64,000 nt of DNA from Halorussus lipolyticus (GCF_029338375.1 NZ_CP119804.1:3244955-3308954), one strand, 5' to 3'; numbered from the stretch's first letter, positions 17,468-27,390 are shown. The notes: generated from the sequence alone by a model not told the origin. Made by a program: numbers and translations.

Positions 17468-17957
17468 GTTATCGGGGCTTAGAGACCGTCCTTTTTCTAT
17501 CTATTGCTATGCGCTCGGTGGTTTGGGTGGGTGTCGGGTATCTGTCGGACCTTCTGGTTGAGTGGCCATGAGCGCAAACCGCGGAGTCAGGGTGGTGACG
17601 TTTTATTGAAGCCCCGCCCGGTCGCGGTCACGCGGTTTGTCCTCCGGCGGTCGCTGAGCGACATATCTGCGCCTCTCCGCACCGCCCGGCGCAGATAGGG
17701 GTCGCTCAGACGACTAAATTGGACGCGACCGGGCGGCCCCTTCATCCCACCCTATCGATTGGTCGGCCGAGCGTTCGCTGGTGGGTTGTGTCACCGAGCG
17801 CGTCCCGGCGGTTGGTCCACCGAGCGCACTCAGCCATGCTGGTCGCTCCCGAGCAATTTGGGATAGCCATCGCTACCGAACCGGCGAACGAGGGGAGAGG
17901 GCGGGGCAGGGCGGGCCGAGGAGGCCGAGGAGGCCGAACGACTCCGAGCGGAGCGGA
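17468..17957. other. Intergenic region between ftsZ1 and secE with repeat B2
   Basis: This 490-base gap holds about 140 bases of secE upstream sequence, element B2 (17609-17790), and about 165 bases of GC-rich sequence after the ftsZ1 stop. The last part includes a tandem GGCCGAGGA motif (about 17916-17938). No gene is credible. The gap interrupts an otherwise conserved gene pair. Confidence 0.65.
17609..17790 (-). repeat. Short hairpin element B2 (family B, without core)
   Basis: An inverse-oriented family B copy. Read on the minus strand it has the left end GGGTGGGATGAAGGGGCC, arm GTCTGAGCGACCCCTATCTG, arm CAGATATGTCGCTCAGCGAC and right end CCGGGCGGGGCTTC. The segment with the core and the GGAAGAC hairpin is absent: GGGCGGTG is followed directly by CGGAGAG. 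A second loss lies between two GCGT repeats. The arm change TATCGG/CCGATA (B1) to TATCTG/CAGATA (B2) is a compensatory pair. Confidence 0.8.
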
Positions 17958-19103
17958 CTACTCCACGTAGTCGATGTCTTGCAGTCGCTTGTTGGCCTTG
18001 GCCTGCTGGGCCTCGTTTCTGCCGTAAATCTGGGGCGACTCGACGCCGGTCACGACTATCATCGTGCGCATCTCGCCGTCGAGTTCCTCGTCGATGGAGG
18101 TCCCCCAGATGATGCGGGCGTCGGGGTCGATGCGGTCGTAGATTTCTTCGACCACGCCTTCGGCCTCCTCGATGGACATGTCGTTACCACCGGTGACGTT
18201 GACCAGCGCGGAGTTCGCGCCGGAGATGTCCACGTCCAGCAGGGGCGACCGGAGCGCGGACTTGACCGAATCTTGGGCCTTGGCGTCCGAATCGCTCTCG
18301 CCGAGGCCAATCATCGCCACGCCGCCCTTCTCCATGACGGTGCGAACGTCGGCGAAGTCCAGATTGACCAGACCGGGCTTGGTGATGAGTTCCGTGATGC
18401 CCTTGACCGAGCGCATCAGCACCTCGTCGGCGACCTTGAACGCCTGTCGGACCGGAAGCTTGCCCACCGAGTCGAGCAGGCGGTCGTTGGGCACGACGAT
18501 AACCGTGTCAGAAACGTCGCGCAGGCGCTCCAGACCGGCCTCGGCGTTGGTCCGGCGGACCTCGCCCTCCGCGGTGAAGGGCGTGGTGACGATGGAGATA
18601 GTCAGCGCGCCGGACTCGCGGGCGGCCTTGGCGACCACCGGGGCCGAACCGGTGCCGGTGCCACCGCCGAGTCCGGCGGTGACGAACACCATGTCCGAAC
18701 CTTGGATGGCGTCGTAGATTTCTTCCTGACTTTCGAGGGCGGCCTCCTCGCCGACCTGCGGGAGCGAGCCAGCACCCCGGCCTTGGGTCTTCTGCTCGCC
18801 CATCAGAATCTTGGTGTCGGCCTCGATTTCCACGAGGTGCTGTACGTCGGTGTTGGCCGCCACGAGTTTCGCGCCGTGGATACCCTCCTCGGCCATGCGG
18901 TTGACGGTGTTACCGCCGGCACCGCCGCAACCGACCACCGTGATGTCGGTCTGGAGGTCTTGGAGAACGTCTTTGAGTTCCTCGTCGGTCATCGTGCCCG
19001 ACGCGTTCGCGGCCTGCGACTTCGCCCCAGTCCCCGAACTGGCCTGTCGGGAGTCCTGTCCCCCCTCGGCTTCCTCGATGGCGTCTTCGACTAGCGAGTC
19101 CAT
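17958..19103 (-). CDS. ftsZ1: Cell division protein FtsZ1
   Basis: A 381-residue tubulin-like GTPase. [13 protein letters not shown] (59-71) and the signature GGGTGTG (146-152) form the nucleotide site. The T7-loop region NLDFADVRT supplies catalysis in the next subunit. The N-terminal 45 residues are a disordered Gly/Ser/Gln-rich arm, as usual in haloarchaeal FtsZ1. Haloarchaea have FtsZ1 and FtsZ2 acting in sequence at mid-cell. Linkage to secE-spt5 identifies this as FtsZ1. The TATA-like GCTTAATTATC (19127-19137) is about 29 bases from the start. Confidence 0.95.
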   Translation of the reverse strand: MDSLVEDAIEEAEGGQDSRQASSGTGAKSQAANASGTMTDEELKDVLQDLQTDITVVGCGGAGGNTVNRMAEEGIHGAKLVAANTDVQHLVEIEADTKILMGEQKTQGRGAGSLPQVGEEAALESQEEIYDAIQGSDMVFVTAGLGGGTGTGSAPVVAKAARESGALTISIVTTPFTAEGEVRRTNAEAGLERLRDVSDTVIVVPNDRLLDSVGKLPVRQAFKVADEVLMRSVKGITELITKPGLVNLDFADVRTVMEKGGVAMIGLGESDSDAKAQDSVKSALRSPLLDVDISGANSALVNVTGGNDMSIEEAEGVVEEIYDRIDPDARIIWGTSIDEELDGEMRTMIVVTGVESPQIYGRNEAQQAKANKRLQDIDYVE

Positions 19104-19201
19104 GCTGAAGTTGGCTTGAGAACGGAGCTTAATTATCTTTCCCCTCTATGTCGGACGAATGTCTGACATTCGGTGTCATTTACCACGTCAGGCGGTCGAA
19201 A

Positions 19202-20557
19202 TTACCAGTCGAACCGCAGAACTTCCTCGGACTGAACGGTTTCGGGGTCGATTTCGTCGCCGCCGACCGTGACCGACTGGCCCGCCGAGAGCTTTCCGAA
19301 CGCCGGTCCCTCCTCGATTCCGAGCGTCCGGGCCTTCTCGGGGTCGAACGTGGTCGTTCGGGCGACGATTTCGCCGTCGTCGCGCGCCACCGAATCGTAC
19401 TTCTCGCCCAGCAGGTCGGCCAACTCTGCGACTAGCGCCTCGCGGTCGCTCGGTCCGCGGACCACAGCCCGGCCTCCGGCGCGGGTGCCACTCTGTTCGG
19501 TCTCGAACGCAATCGTGTGGGCCGAAACGATTTCGCGGGTCTCGTCGGCGTCGATGCCTTGGGTCTCCACCAGCAGTTCGTCGGGCAGGTCGATGCACTC
19601 GTACTCGCCGGAATCGTTCTCGTACCCTGCCGCGAGGCCCCCGAAGCGCAGGCCCTCCGAAATCCCCGAGAGGTCGGATTCGAGACGCTCGACCAGTTCG
19701 AGGGGAATCCCGGTCGTCTCGCGGACCCACGTCTCGCCCACCACGTCGTAGCCCAGTTCTCGAATCACGCGCTTCAGTTCGGGGTACTCGCCCTCCACGA
19801 CGGCGCGCTCGGCGCGACTCTCCTCGAAGGCCCGCCGAATCACCTCGCGGTTCTGTTCGGGCGACCCCATCGCGTCCAGCACCCAGTCGGCCGCGATGTG
19901 ACCGACCGCCCAGTCGGTCTCGCGCTCGATTCGGGTGAACCGCGGGACGTAGTGGCCCCCGCCGAAGCCGACGATTTGGCGCTCCCGGTGCGGAGCGACC
20001 CCCGCCAAGTCCAGAATGCCCCGAGCGACTGCTCGCGCCCCCTCCGGGTCGTCCCACTCCGATTCGTCGCTCCCCAGTTCGGCGAACAGCGAGGGGACCC
20101 CGACCTCCGAGGGACCGTGGTGGGTACACTCCATGCCGACCTCGTAGGATTCGGGGGCGTACTCCTCGAAGGCGTCGAGGAGTCGAGCGTGAGCGTTCGG
20201 GCAAGTTTCGGCGAGGCCGCCCTCGGTGCCGCCGTACTCGGCCGGGCCGAAGTTCCCCGTGAAGTGGGCCGTCAACAGGGGGCCGGTGTCCCCGGAGTGG
20301 CGAGAGGCGAACACGAGCAGGTCCGGGTCTTCGGGGTGGCCGGTCGAATCCCGGAACGGTTCGGCTGTCTCCTCGATTTCGAGGTGGAGCGCGTCGAACT
20401 CCCGGAGTTCGAAGCCCTCGCGGGTGTAGACCGTGCCGCCGCCCTCGGCGTCCGGTCGGGAGTCGTCCTCGTGGGTCTCCCAGTCGGCGAGGTCCAGCAG
20501 GTGGTCGCCGATGTGAACCGAGGCCGAGTCGGCGTCGCTGACGACGATGGCAATCAC
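19202..20557 (-). CDS. dtdA: D-aminoacyl-tRNA deacylase DtdA
   Basis: A 451-residue archaeal/plant (GEK1-type) D-aminoacyl-tRNA deacylase. The N-terminal half contains SRHSGDTGPLLTAHFTGNF and MECTHHGPSEVGVPSLF, the zinc and active-site signatures. GGGHYVPRFT follows near residue 190. It hydrolyses D-aminoacyl-tRNAs in proofreading. The last 170 residues are longer than in the shortest family members but continuous with the C-terminal domain seen in haloarchaea. It is on the same strand as ftsZ1 with a 98-base gap. Confidence 0.9.
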   Translation of the reverse strand: MIAIVVSDADSASVHIGDHLLDLADWETHEDDSRPDAEGGGTVYTREGFELREFDALHLEIEETAEPFRDSTGHPEDPDLLVFASRHSGDTGPLLTAHFTGNFGPAEYGGTEGGLAETCPNAHARLLDAFEEYAPESYEVGMECTHHGPSEVGVPSLFAELGSDESEWDDPEGARAVARGILDLAGVAPHRERQIVGFGGGHYVPRFTRIERETDWAVGHIAADWVLDAMGSPEQNREVIRRAFEESRAERAVVEGEYPELKRVIRELGYDVVGETWVRETTGIPLELVERLESDLSGISEGLRFGGLAAGYENDSGEYECIDLPDELLVETQGIDADETREIVSAHTIAFETEQSGTRAGGRAVVRGPSDREALVAELADLLGEKYDSVARDDGEIVARTTTFDPEKARTLGIEEGPAFGKLSAGQSVTVGGDEIDPETVQSEEVLRFDW

Positions 20558-20611
20558 GCTCGAAACTACGGCGCGACCGGAAGAAAAGCGCGTCGAATGG
20601 GTCGGGTACCC

Positions 20612-21955
20612 TCAGTCAGCGTGTTCGGGGCGGCCCGACTGGCCGCCCATGGCGTCCCGAGCGTTCGAGACGGTTCGGCCGAACAGCGCGCGGACCTCGC
20701 CGCGACGCTGGACGAACAGAATTGCGCCGAGGACGAGGTAGACGACGGTGTAGGCGTACAGGATGAGGAGGCTGATTTCGTGGGCCTGTGCGTCTGCCAT
20801 GGTCTGGATGACGTAGAACTCCGCGATAATCTGGCTGGCGAACAGCACCAGCAGACCGATTGCCTCCCGGACGCTAATTTCGAAGTTGGTCAGGATGGCG
20901 ATGGCGAAGAAGCTCTGGGCCGCGGTAATCCAGATTTCGGCCCGCTGTTTCTCGTCGAAGGGAAGCGCGCCGATGTCGCCCGCGGCGATGCTGTAGACGA
21001 CCGCGAGCGTCCCGATGAGGAGCGTCCACTGATTGAGCTTCGAGGAGATGAGCGCGTTGAACCCGGCGGTCGAGCGCGCCTTGTTGACGAGGTAGGCGAC
21101 CACGATGAGTTCCGGCGACTCGGACGCCAGCGGCGCAATCCACTGAATCATGAAGAACGCGGGGATGCCGATGGACTGCCCGAGCGCTTCGAGACCGTGA
21201 GCGAAGGGATGGACCGCGGAGTAAATCATGAAGCCCGAGTAGCCGAACAGAAAGAGGATGGAGGCGATGCGCGGCCCCTTCGAGTACGACTGGAAGTAAG
21301 CCGGGACGCCGACTTGCTCCTCGGTCTCCTCGACGTCGCCCCGGATGATGATGGCGATGTAGGTCATGTAGAGACCGACGAGGACGACGGTATCGACCAT
21401 GCCGATGCCGCCGCCGAACGGGACGAAGAACGCGAACGCGGTCGCCGCCAGCAGGAAGGCGATTTCGGTGGCGATGTCGCGGTCGAGTTCGACGTTCCCC
21501 TTGAGGAATCCGGACTCCTTGTTGACCGCGGGGTCTCGGGCGCTCCCTGCGCGGTAGACGGTGAACAGCGCGATGGCCGACCAGCCCAGACCGATGAGGA
21601 TGCGGTTCGCGCCGGTCATGTTGGCGACCGCGAGGTTCGCGGCCTCGGCACCGCGCGGCGTCCCGGCGTTCGCACCGGCAGTCCACGCGTACAGCGCGTC
21701 AACTGCGTACTCCGGTGCGACTGCGAGGACCGCGAGGACGGCCAGCGCGAAGGCGCGGGGAACGTCCTCCTCGGCGGTCTCGGCGGCCCACGCGAGCATG
21801 AAGGATGCACCGAGGACTGCGACACCACTCACGGCGACCGTCTGCAAGTGACCGAGTGAGTGTGTGCTATCCGTCGCCCAGATGAACAGCCACGGAAGCG
21901 TGAGCGCCATCGTCACGGCAACCGCGGAGAGAGGATGTCGTAAACGACCGAACAT
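20612..21955 (-). CDS. Sodium/calcium exchanger family membrane protein
   Basis: A 447-residue multi-pass protein of the cation/Ca exchanger superfamily. The first alpha-repeat is recognisable as AVAPEYAVDALYAW then ANLAVANMTGANRILIG. The second is APLASESPELIVVAYLVNKAR. The acidic residues in PE..VD and ESPE are the ion ligands. About eleven hydrophobic segments are visible. It sits just downstream of a second, shorter exchanger on the same strand. Ion selectivity cannot be read. Confidence 0.82.
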   Translation of the reverse strand: MFGRLRHPLSAVAVTMALTLPWLFIWATDSTHSLGHLQTVAVSGVAVLGASFMLAWAAETAEEDVPRAFALAVLAVLAVAPEYAVDALYAWTAGANAGTPRGAEAANLAVANMTGANRILIGLGWSAIALFTVYRAGSARDPAVNKESGFLKGNVELDRDIATEIAFLLAATAFAFFVPFGGGIGMVDTVVLVGLYMTYIAIIIRGDVEETEEQVGVPAYFQSYSKGPRIASILFLFGYSGFMIYSAVHPFAHGLEALGQSIGIPAFFMIQWIAPLASESPELIVVAYLVNKARSTAGFNALISSKLNQWTLLIGTLAVVYSIAAGDIGALPFDEKQRAEIWITAAQSFFAIAILTNFEISVREAIGLLVLFASQIIAEFYVIQTMADAQAHEISLLILYAYTVVYLVLGAILFVQRRGEVRALFGRTVSNARDAMGGQSGRPEHAD

Positions 21956-22003
21956 TCTATCGGGGAGTAGCTCACCCCGAAAAGTAGGTCTTGCGTTATG
22001 TGA

Positions 22004-22981
22004 TTACGGGAATAGGAGGTAGATGAACCCGAAGTAGCCACTCAGAAGCACGAGGCCGCTCCGCCGCGACAGCTGTCGGCCGTAGGCCATCAGCCCGATT
22101 GCGCCGACCGTGAAGCCGATCATCATCGGGAAGTGGAAGGTCTGAACGTCGGTGTTCACTGAAAGCGGGTTCACCACCGCGAGGAGGCCGATGACCGCGA
22201 GGATATTGTAGATGTTCGAACCGACGACGTTGCCGATGCTGAAGCCCGACTCGTCGCGGATGGAACTCACGAGCGAAGTCGCAAGCTCCGGGAGCGACGT
22301 GCCGAACGCGATGATGGTGATGCCGATAAAGAGGTCGCCGAATCCGAACGCTCGGAGGAGACCGGTCCCGCCCTGTACGAGACCGAACGAACCGCCGAGG
22401 AGGCAGAGGCCTGCACCGACGAGCAGACCGATTTCGCGCACGCTCGCCGACCCGTCCTCGTCCTCGACCTGCATCTCGTCGGGGACGACTGTTTCGTCCG
22501 CGGTCCGAGATTTGTACAGCAGGTAGCCGGTGAACACCGCCAGTAGTGCGAGCATCCCGGCACCGTCCATCTGGCCGAGTCTCCCGTCGCTCCCGAGGAC
22601 GACGAGCAGTACCGCCGCCACGAACATGAACGGACCGTGCCGCCACAGGAGTTTGGAGTTGACCGACAGGGGTTGGACGAGCGCGGACGCTCCCAAGACG
22701 AGACCGATATTGGCGATGTTCGAACCGATGATGTTGCCCAGTCCGATGTCGCTGGAGATGCCGATGCCCCCGATGAGACTGACGAACAACTCGGGTGCGG
22801 TCGTCGAGAACGCGACGATGGTGACGCCGACCGTCGCGGGCGCGATTCCGTACCCGATGGCCAGCGACGAGGCGCTACTCACGAGCAGTTCCGCACCGAG
22901 GTACAACAGAAGGATACCGCCGACGAGGTACAATACGTCAGCTGACACGAGCACGCTTCCGATGGCTTTGAGCGACAACAT
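22004..22981 (-). CDS. Calcium/sodium antiporter (YrbG-like CaCA family)
   Basis: A 325-residue exchanger with the standard two alpha-repeats. The first has STTAPELFVSLIGG and GNIIGSNIANIG; the second has GTSLPELATSLVSS and GNVVGSNIYNIL. About ten membrane segments and typical bacterial/archaeal YrbG length are present. The central acidic loop (about 158-185) is cytoplasmic. It exchanges Ca2+ (with or without K+) for Na+. A TATA-like AATATTTATACC on the minus strand (around 23015-23027) lies upstream, back to back with aroE. Confidence 0.9.
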   Translation of the reverse strand: MLSLKAIGSVLVSADVLYLVGGILLLYLGAELLVSSASSLAIGYGIAPATVGVTIVAFSTTAPELFVSLIGGIGISSDIGLGNIIGSNIANIGLVLGASALVQPLSVNSKLLWRHGPFMFVAAVLLVVLGSDGRLGQMDGAGMLALLAVFTGYLLYKSRTADETVVPDEMQVEDEDGSASVREIGLLVGAGLCLLGGSFGLVQGGTGLLRAFGFGDLFIGITIIAFGTSLPELATSLVSSIRDESGFSIGNVVGSNIYNILAVIGLLAVVNPLSVNTDVQTFHFPMMIGFTVGAIGLMAYGRQLSRRSGLVLLSGYFGFIYLLFP

Positions 22982-23095
22982 TGTTTCCTATTGCGGTCCG
23001 AACCGGACCATCGGTATAAATACTTGGATTAAGGTACTCGGTTTACGCACCGACCGAACGCAGTAATTAACTCGGTCGCCGACCTCTCGCCCGAC

Positions 23096-23905
23096 ATGCA
23101 GGTGTTCGGACTCCTCGGCAACCCCGTCGGCCACTCGCTGTCGCCGCCGATGCACGAGGCGGGATACGACGAACTCGGACTGGACGCCCGGTACGTCACC
23201 TTCGAACCGGACCGCGACGACCTCGGTTCTGCAATCGAGGGCGCGGACTCGCTCGGTATCTCGGGGCTGAACGTGACGATTCCGTTCAAAGAGGAGGCCC
23301 TCGATTACGTCGAACCGGACGACCTCGCAGTCCGAATCGGCGCGGTCAACACCATCGACTTCTCGGGCGACGGCGATAGCCTCCCGACCGGCCACAACAC
23401 CGACGCTGGCGGCGTACGTCGCTCGTTCGCCCACCACGACGTGACCCTCGCGGGGAAAGATGCGGTGGTCGTCGGCGCTGGCGGGGCGGCCCGCGCTGTG
23501 GGGTTCGCGCTGGCCGACGCCGGGGCCGAGGTCCACGTCGCCAACCGGACGGTAGAGCGCGCCGAGCAACTCGCAGACGACCTGTCGGGGGCGACCGCCG
23601 GAGGCCTCGAATCGCTCGAAACGCGGGTCTCGGACGCCGACGTGCTGGTCAACGCGACCAGCGTCGGCATGGAGGAGGACGCCTCACCGGTTCCGGCCGA
23701 CGCGCTCCACGCCGACCTCGCGGTGCTGGACGCGGTGTACCGACCGCTGGAGACGCGACTCCTCCGGGAGGCGGGCGAGCGCGGCGCGACCACCATCGAC
23801 GGCGCATGGATGCTATTGTATCAGGGAGTGGAAGCTTTCGAGCGCTGGACTGGTCGAGACGCCCCCGTGAGCGCGATGAACAGGGCGCTTCGGGCACGGC
23901 TTTAA
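23096..23905 (+). CDS. aroE: Shikimate dehydrogenase
   Basis: A 269-residue NADP-dependent enzyme reducing 3-dehydroshikimate. The shikimate-binding start is [13 protein letters not shown] and the catalytic lysine is in [10 protein letters not shown] (near 63). The cofactor loop is GAGGAARAV, followed by [12 protein letters not shown], and [12 protein letters not shown] lies near the end. The ATG lies about 29 bases after TAATTAAC (23064-23071), so it is leaderless. It belongs to the same pathway as the trp cluster and Fba2-type enzyme at 39.5-43.3 kb. Confidence 0.95.
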   Translation: MQVFGLLGNPVGHSLSPPMHEAGYDELGLDARYVTFEPDRDDLGSAIEGADSLGISGLNVTIPFKEEALDYVEPDDLAVRIGAVNTIDFSGDGDSLPTGHNTDAGGVRRSFAHHDVTLAGKDAVVVGAGGAARAVGFALADAGAEVHVANRTVERAEQLADDLSGATAGGLESLETRVSDADVLVNATSVGMEEDASPVPADALHADLAVLDAVYRPLETRLLREAGERGATTIDGAWMLLYQGVEAFERWTGRDAPVSAMNRALRARL

Positions 23906-23932
23906 GTGGCGCGGCCGTCTACTGTCGCGCAA

Positions 23933-24670
23933 ATGGGACTGCTCACTAAGCTGAAGTCGTTGCTTGGTCTCGATGACGACCGCTCGCAGGTGCGCCGCGG
24001 AGAGTCCGGCGTGACCATCGAGCGCGAACCCGACGCGTCGGCCCAACCGGATGCGGAAACCGAGAGCGCCGTCAAAGGCGTCGATACCGGTACGGAGGAG
24101 TCCTTCGACAGCGAAGCGACCCAATCCGACGAGCGAGCAGACGCCGAGGAACCGACCGAAGCCGAGACCCCGGAACCCGAATCGGCTACCGAACCTGAAC
24201 AGGCCACCGAAACCGACCCGGCCACAGAAACCGAATCGACTGCGGAGGACGAGTCAACCGACGACGAGGCGGCCGAAACCGGCATCACCACCGAAGACGT
24301 GACGACTGCCCCCGAGGCCGAGAGCGTCGAGGAACAGCGCGACGAGGCGGCCGAACCCGCCGAGGCCGCCGGTCCGTCGATGGACGCCGCCGAACCCTCC
24401 CAGAGCGCGGGCGACGAACCCGAACCGACGCCCGAGGAGACCGACGACGAGACGCCCGAACCCGACGAGGCCGCCGAGGAACCCGTCGGCGAGGGCGAAC
24501 CCCTCGAAGACGTGAAGGGCATCGGTCCGGCCTACGCCGAGCGCCTGCGGGACGCCGGGGTCGGCGACATCGCCGAACTGGCCCGCGCCGACGCCGACCA
24601 ACTCGCCGACGAGACCGGTCTCTCGGCCAAGCGCATCTCGACGTGGATAGACCGGGCCGACGCGCGGTAA
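23933..24670 (+). CDS. Acidic disordered protein with C-terminal helix-hairpin-helix domain
   Basis: A 245-residue protein in three parts. The first is a short amphipathic start (MGLLTKLKSLLGLDDD), perhaps membrane-associating. Next is about 165 residues of low-complexity Glu/Thr/Pro/Ala sequence. The third is a helix-hairpin-helix unit (about 190-243) with VKGIGPAYAERLRDAG and LSAKRISTWIDRA. HhH units bind DNA backbone or other HhH proteins. Function is unknown. It starts 27 bases after aroE and may be co-transcribed. The earlier in-frame start at 23906 overlaps the aroE stop region and is rejected. Confidence 0.75.
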   Translation: MGLLTKLKSLLGLDDDRSQVRRGESGVTIEREPDASAQPDAETESAVKGVDTGTEESFDSEATQSDERADAEEPTEAETPEPESATEPEQATETDPATETESTAEDESTDDEAAETGITTEDVTTAPEAESVEEQRDEAAEPAEAAGPSMDAAEPSQSAGDEPEPTPEETDDETPEPDEAAEEPVGEGEPLEDVKGIGPAYAERLRDAGVGDIAELARADADQLADETGLSAKRISTWIDRADAR

Positions 24671-24745
24671 GCGGTCGAAGCTTCGACCGCCGACCACGGC
24701 GAACGCCCCAGCGAGAGAGACACCCGAAACGACCGGGCGAGTCGG

Positions 24746-25162
24746 TCAGAACTCGATGTTCGACTTCGAGGACAAATCGGTCGGGTCCGTCTCGATGCCG
24801 CCCTCGCCGACGAACTCGTAGTCGTCGGCGGTGAGGTAGACCGCGCCGTCTCGGACCTCGGTCTCGACCGGGTTCAGGTAGGCCCCTTCGCAGGGACCGT
24901 GCGTACAGCGACCGGTGTCGTCCGCAAAGAGCGCACCGTGGTTCGCACAGACCAGTTCGCCGTTCCGCTTTGGCGCACCCGACCCCTTGTCGAGGCGGAT
25001 GTGTTGGAAGTGCATGCACCGGTTAATCCAGCCAGTGACCTCTCCGTCCAACCGGGTGAGGATGGCCTCGTCTTCCTCGCCCTCCTCGTCCCGAACGGTG
25101 AACAGAAACGTCGTGTCGTCGGGGACGTTCTCGACGGCGGTGATGCGTTGTCCGGGTTCCAT
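24746..25162 (-). CDS. Rieske [2Fe-2S] domain protein
   Basis: A 138-residue soluble Rieske ferredoxin-like protein. Cluster ligands are visible as C49-M-H51 and C72-A-N-H75. No membrane anchor or catalytic oxygenase domain is present, so it would serve as an electron carrier or assimilatory-type small subunit. The start ATG 25162 gives MEPGQRITAVENV; the frame runs open to 25291 but that extension is basic and unlikely. Its partner is unknown. Confidence 0.88.
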   Translation of the reverse strand: MEPGQRITAVENVPDDTTFLFTVRDEEGEEDEAILTRLDGEVTGWINRCMHFQHIRLDKGSGAPKRNGELVCANHGALFADDTGRCTHGPCEGAYLNPVETEVRDGAVYLTADDYEFVGEGGIETDPTDLSSKSNIEF

Positions 25163-25236
25163 TACCTCGGTGTAGGGCGAGGCCCGCAAATTGCCTTTTC
25201 GATAGAATCGCGGTGTCGTCCCCGAGGCGACTCGTC

Positions 25237-25557
25237 CTATCCGATTCTGAACGCGGGTTCCTCGACGGACTCGCTCTTGCACTCGGGGCACCGCGAGGGG
25301 CGATTCGCCGGGTCGTCGAAGTCGTCGAACCCGCAGTCGCTACATTCGGGAGGAGCGACCAGCAACTGTTCGTCGTCGCCCGCCGAAATCGACTGGGCGA
25401 CGTGGCGAACGTGGTCGATGGCGGCGCTCGCGGTCACGTCGAACTCCGTCGCCAGCGCGCTCGGCGAGGCGGTGGTCTCGCGGAGGTGGGAGGCGATGCG
25501 CTCGCGGGTAGTCTCGTCGGCCTCGCGCATACTCTCCCGTCGCCACTCGGAGGACAT
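25237..25557 (-). CDS. Winged-helix regulator with C-terminal zinc ribbon
   Basis: A 106-residue protein. Residues about 15-60 form a helix-turn-helix (RERIASHLRETTASPSALA then TASAAIDHVRHVA). A rubredoxin-like zinc ribbon follows with CSDCGF and CPECKS. This HTH plus ribbon pairing is a common archaeal predicted regulator family. The alternative start is M10. A hairpin CCCGGA/TCCGGG (25571-25588) and AT-rich sequence lie just upstream. Confidence 0.8.
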   Translation of the reverse strand: MSSEWRRESMREADETTRERIASHLRETTASPSALATEFDVTASAAIDHVRHVAQSISAGDDEQLLVAPPECSDCGFDDFDDPANRPSRCPECKSESVEEPAFRIG

Positions 25558-25761
25558 AACCCTTTCCCGGACGCGAATCCGGGAGGGAAATAATTATCTA
25601 TATTTTAGAAATGTTTTCAATTTTCTTGGACAGGGAGAGTGGGTCTAAACCCGGTAGACGGTTCGGGGACACGACCGATTTTGGCGCGGTCCGCGATTGA
25701 AACGACCGAAATAGCCCCGAGATTTATGTGTTTTCGGTGACTTTTCTCTGGCGGACTTCCC

Positions 25762-27390
25762 ATGGACGACCTCGACGCGACAGACCGCGACTCCGAGTAC
25801 GTGCGACGCTTAGAGGCGGCCGTCGAGACCACCGCCGACGCCATCTTGGTCAAGGACACCGAGGGGCGGTATCAGTTCGCCAACGGGGCGACCGGGACGC
25901 TCCTCGACTACGACCCCGAGGAGGTCGTCGGGAGGACCGACGACGAGGTATTCGGCCCGGAGGCCGCCGGGCGACTCTGCGAACACGAGACCGCGGTCCT
26001 CGAAACCGAGACCGAGCGCACCTTCGAGGTCGTCCTCCCGGTCGAGGACGACGAGCAGGTCTTCGAGGCGACCTGCTCGCCGTACTACGACGCCGACGGG
26101 GGCCTCGCGGGCACGGTGTGCGTCTATCGGAACGTCACCGACCAGCGGGTCCGCGAGCGGCGGTTGGAGAACCAGCGCGACGAGTTGGAGACCCTCGACC
26201 GAATCAACGAGGTCGCCCAAGAGGTCGTCCGGACGCTTATCGGCGAACCGACCCGCGACGAGATAGCGCAAGCGGTCTGTGACCACCTCGTGAAGACCGA
26301 ACTCTATCAGGTCGCGTGGGTCGGCGAACCCAGTCCGAACGGGTCGAAGATGACGAACGTCGTCGGCGCGGGACTGGACGACCAGACCCGCGACCTCATC
26401 GACAGCATCGACGCCAGCGAGGACAGCATCGAACCGGTTCCGCGGGCCTACTACGACGGCGAGACCCACGTCGTCCAGAGCGTCCCCGACGACGACTCGC
26501 TCCCCGAACAGCGCAGAGAGGACATCCTTGAACGCGGCGACCGGTCGGGCATCGCGGTGCCGATACGCTACGGCGACACGACCTACGGCGTCCTCTCGGT
26601 CGGCTCGGACCGCCTCTCGGCGTTCAGCGACCGCGAGACCGACGCCTTCGAGGTGCTGGGCGAGGTCATCGGCTTCGCCATCGGCGCGGTCAAACACCGG
26701 CGGCTCGCGCTCTCGGACGCCGTGGTCGAACTCAAGTTCCGGTTGACCGACACCGAGTCGTTCTACGTCGCCGTCACCGACGAGCTAGGCTGTCGGCTCG
26801 CGCTCGAAGGCATGGCGGCGGGACCGGACGGGAACCTGCTGTTCTACGACACCGTGGCGGGTGCCGACACCGAGGAGGTCCTCGACTACGCCGACGAGTG
26901 GGACAACGTTGAGGACGCACGCCTCGTCAGCGACCGAGACGACGAGTCGCTGGTCGAGTTCACGATGTCCGGGTCGTCGCTGGTGGTGACGCTCTCGGAG
27001 TACGGCGCGAAGACCAAGAGTGCGACGAGCGAGGACGGCGAGTCAACCATCGTCGCCGAACTCCCCGCCGACGCCGACGTGCGGAGCGTGGTCGAGCGCG
27101 TCCAGACCAAGTTCCCCGACGTGGAACTCGTCGCCAAGCGCGAACAGGACCGGCAGGTCCGAACGACTCGGGACTTCCGGCAGGACTTCGACGAGCGACT
27201 CACCGACGCCCAGCGGACCGCGCTGAGGGCGGCCTACTTCGCTGGCTACTACGAGTGGCCCCGCGACAGTACCGCCGAGGAGGTGGCCGACGCGCTCGGG
27301 GTCTCGTCGCCCACCTTCCACCAGCACATCCGCAAGGCCCAGCGAGAACTCCTCGGGGCCTTCTTCGACTGGGATGGCGACCGACCCTAG
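25762..27390 (+). CDS. PAS-GAF-HTH10 regulator (bacterioopsin-activator-like)
   Basis: A 542-residue cytoplasmic sensor-regulator. A PAS domain (about residues 14-130) begins ETTADAILVKDTEGRYQFAN. A GAF domain follows (about 145-310). A bacterio-opsin activator-type domain (about 320-460) leads to an HTH10 DNA-binding unit at about 480-535 with AEEVADALGVSSPTFHQHIR. No kinase domain is present. Such proteins couple a small-molecule or redox signal to transcription. The signal and targets are unknown. A TATA-like GATTTATGTG (25721-25730) lies about 35 bases upstream. Confidence 0.88.
   Translation: MDDLDATDRDSEYVRRLEAAVETTADAILVKDTEGRYQFANGATGTLLDYDPEEVVGRTDDEVFGPEAAGRLCEHETAVLETETERTFEVVLPVEDDEQVFEATCSPYYDADGGLAGTVCVYRNVTDQRVRERRLENQRDELETLDRINEVAQEVVRTLIGEPTRDEIAQAVCDHLVKTELYQVAWVGEPSPNGSKMTNVVGAGLDDQTRDLIDSIDASEDSIEPVPRAYYDGETHVVQSVPDDDSLPEQRREDILERGDRSGIAVPIRYGDTTYGVLSVGSDRLSAFSDRETDAFEVLGEVIGFAIGAVKHRRLALSDAVVELKFRLTDTESFYVAVTDELGCRLALEGMAAGPDGNLLFYDTVAGADTEEVLDYADEWDNVEDARLVSDRDDESLVEFTMSGSSLVVTLSEYGAKTKSATSEDGESTIVAELPADADVRSVVERVQTKFPDVELVAKREQDRQVRTTRDFRQDFDERLTDAQRTALRAAYFAGYYEWPRDSTAEEVADALGVSSPTFHQHIRKAQRELLGAFFDWDGDRP

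Noticed and set aside
14790..17790. B1 and B2 as terminal inverted repeats of a composite transposon carrying sppA and spt5-secE
   Set aside because: They are in inverse orientation, but the enclosed genes are core chromosomal ones in conserved order and no transposase is present.
17781..19094. 437-codon plus frame opposite ftsZ1
   Set aside because: Antisense shadow of a certain FtsZ gene.
19517..21859. 780-codon plus frame opposite dtdA and the exchanger
   Set aside because: Antisense shadow over two recognisable genes.
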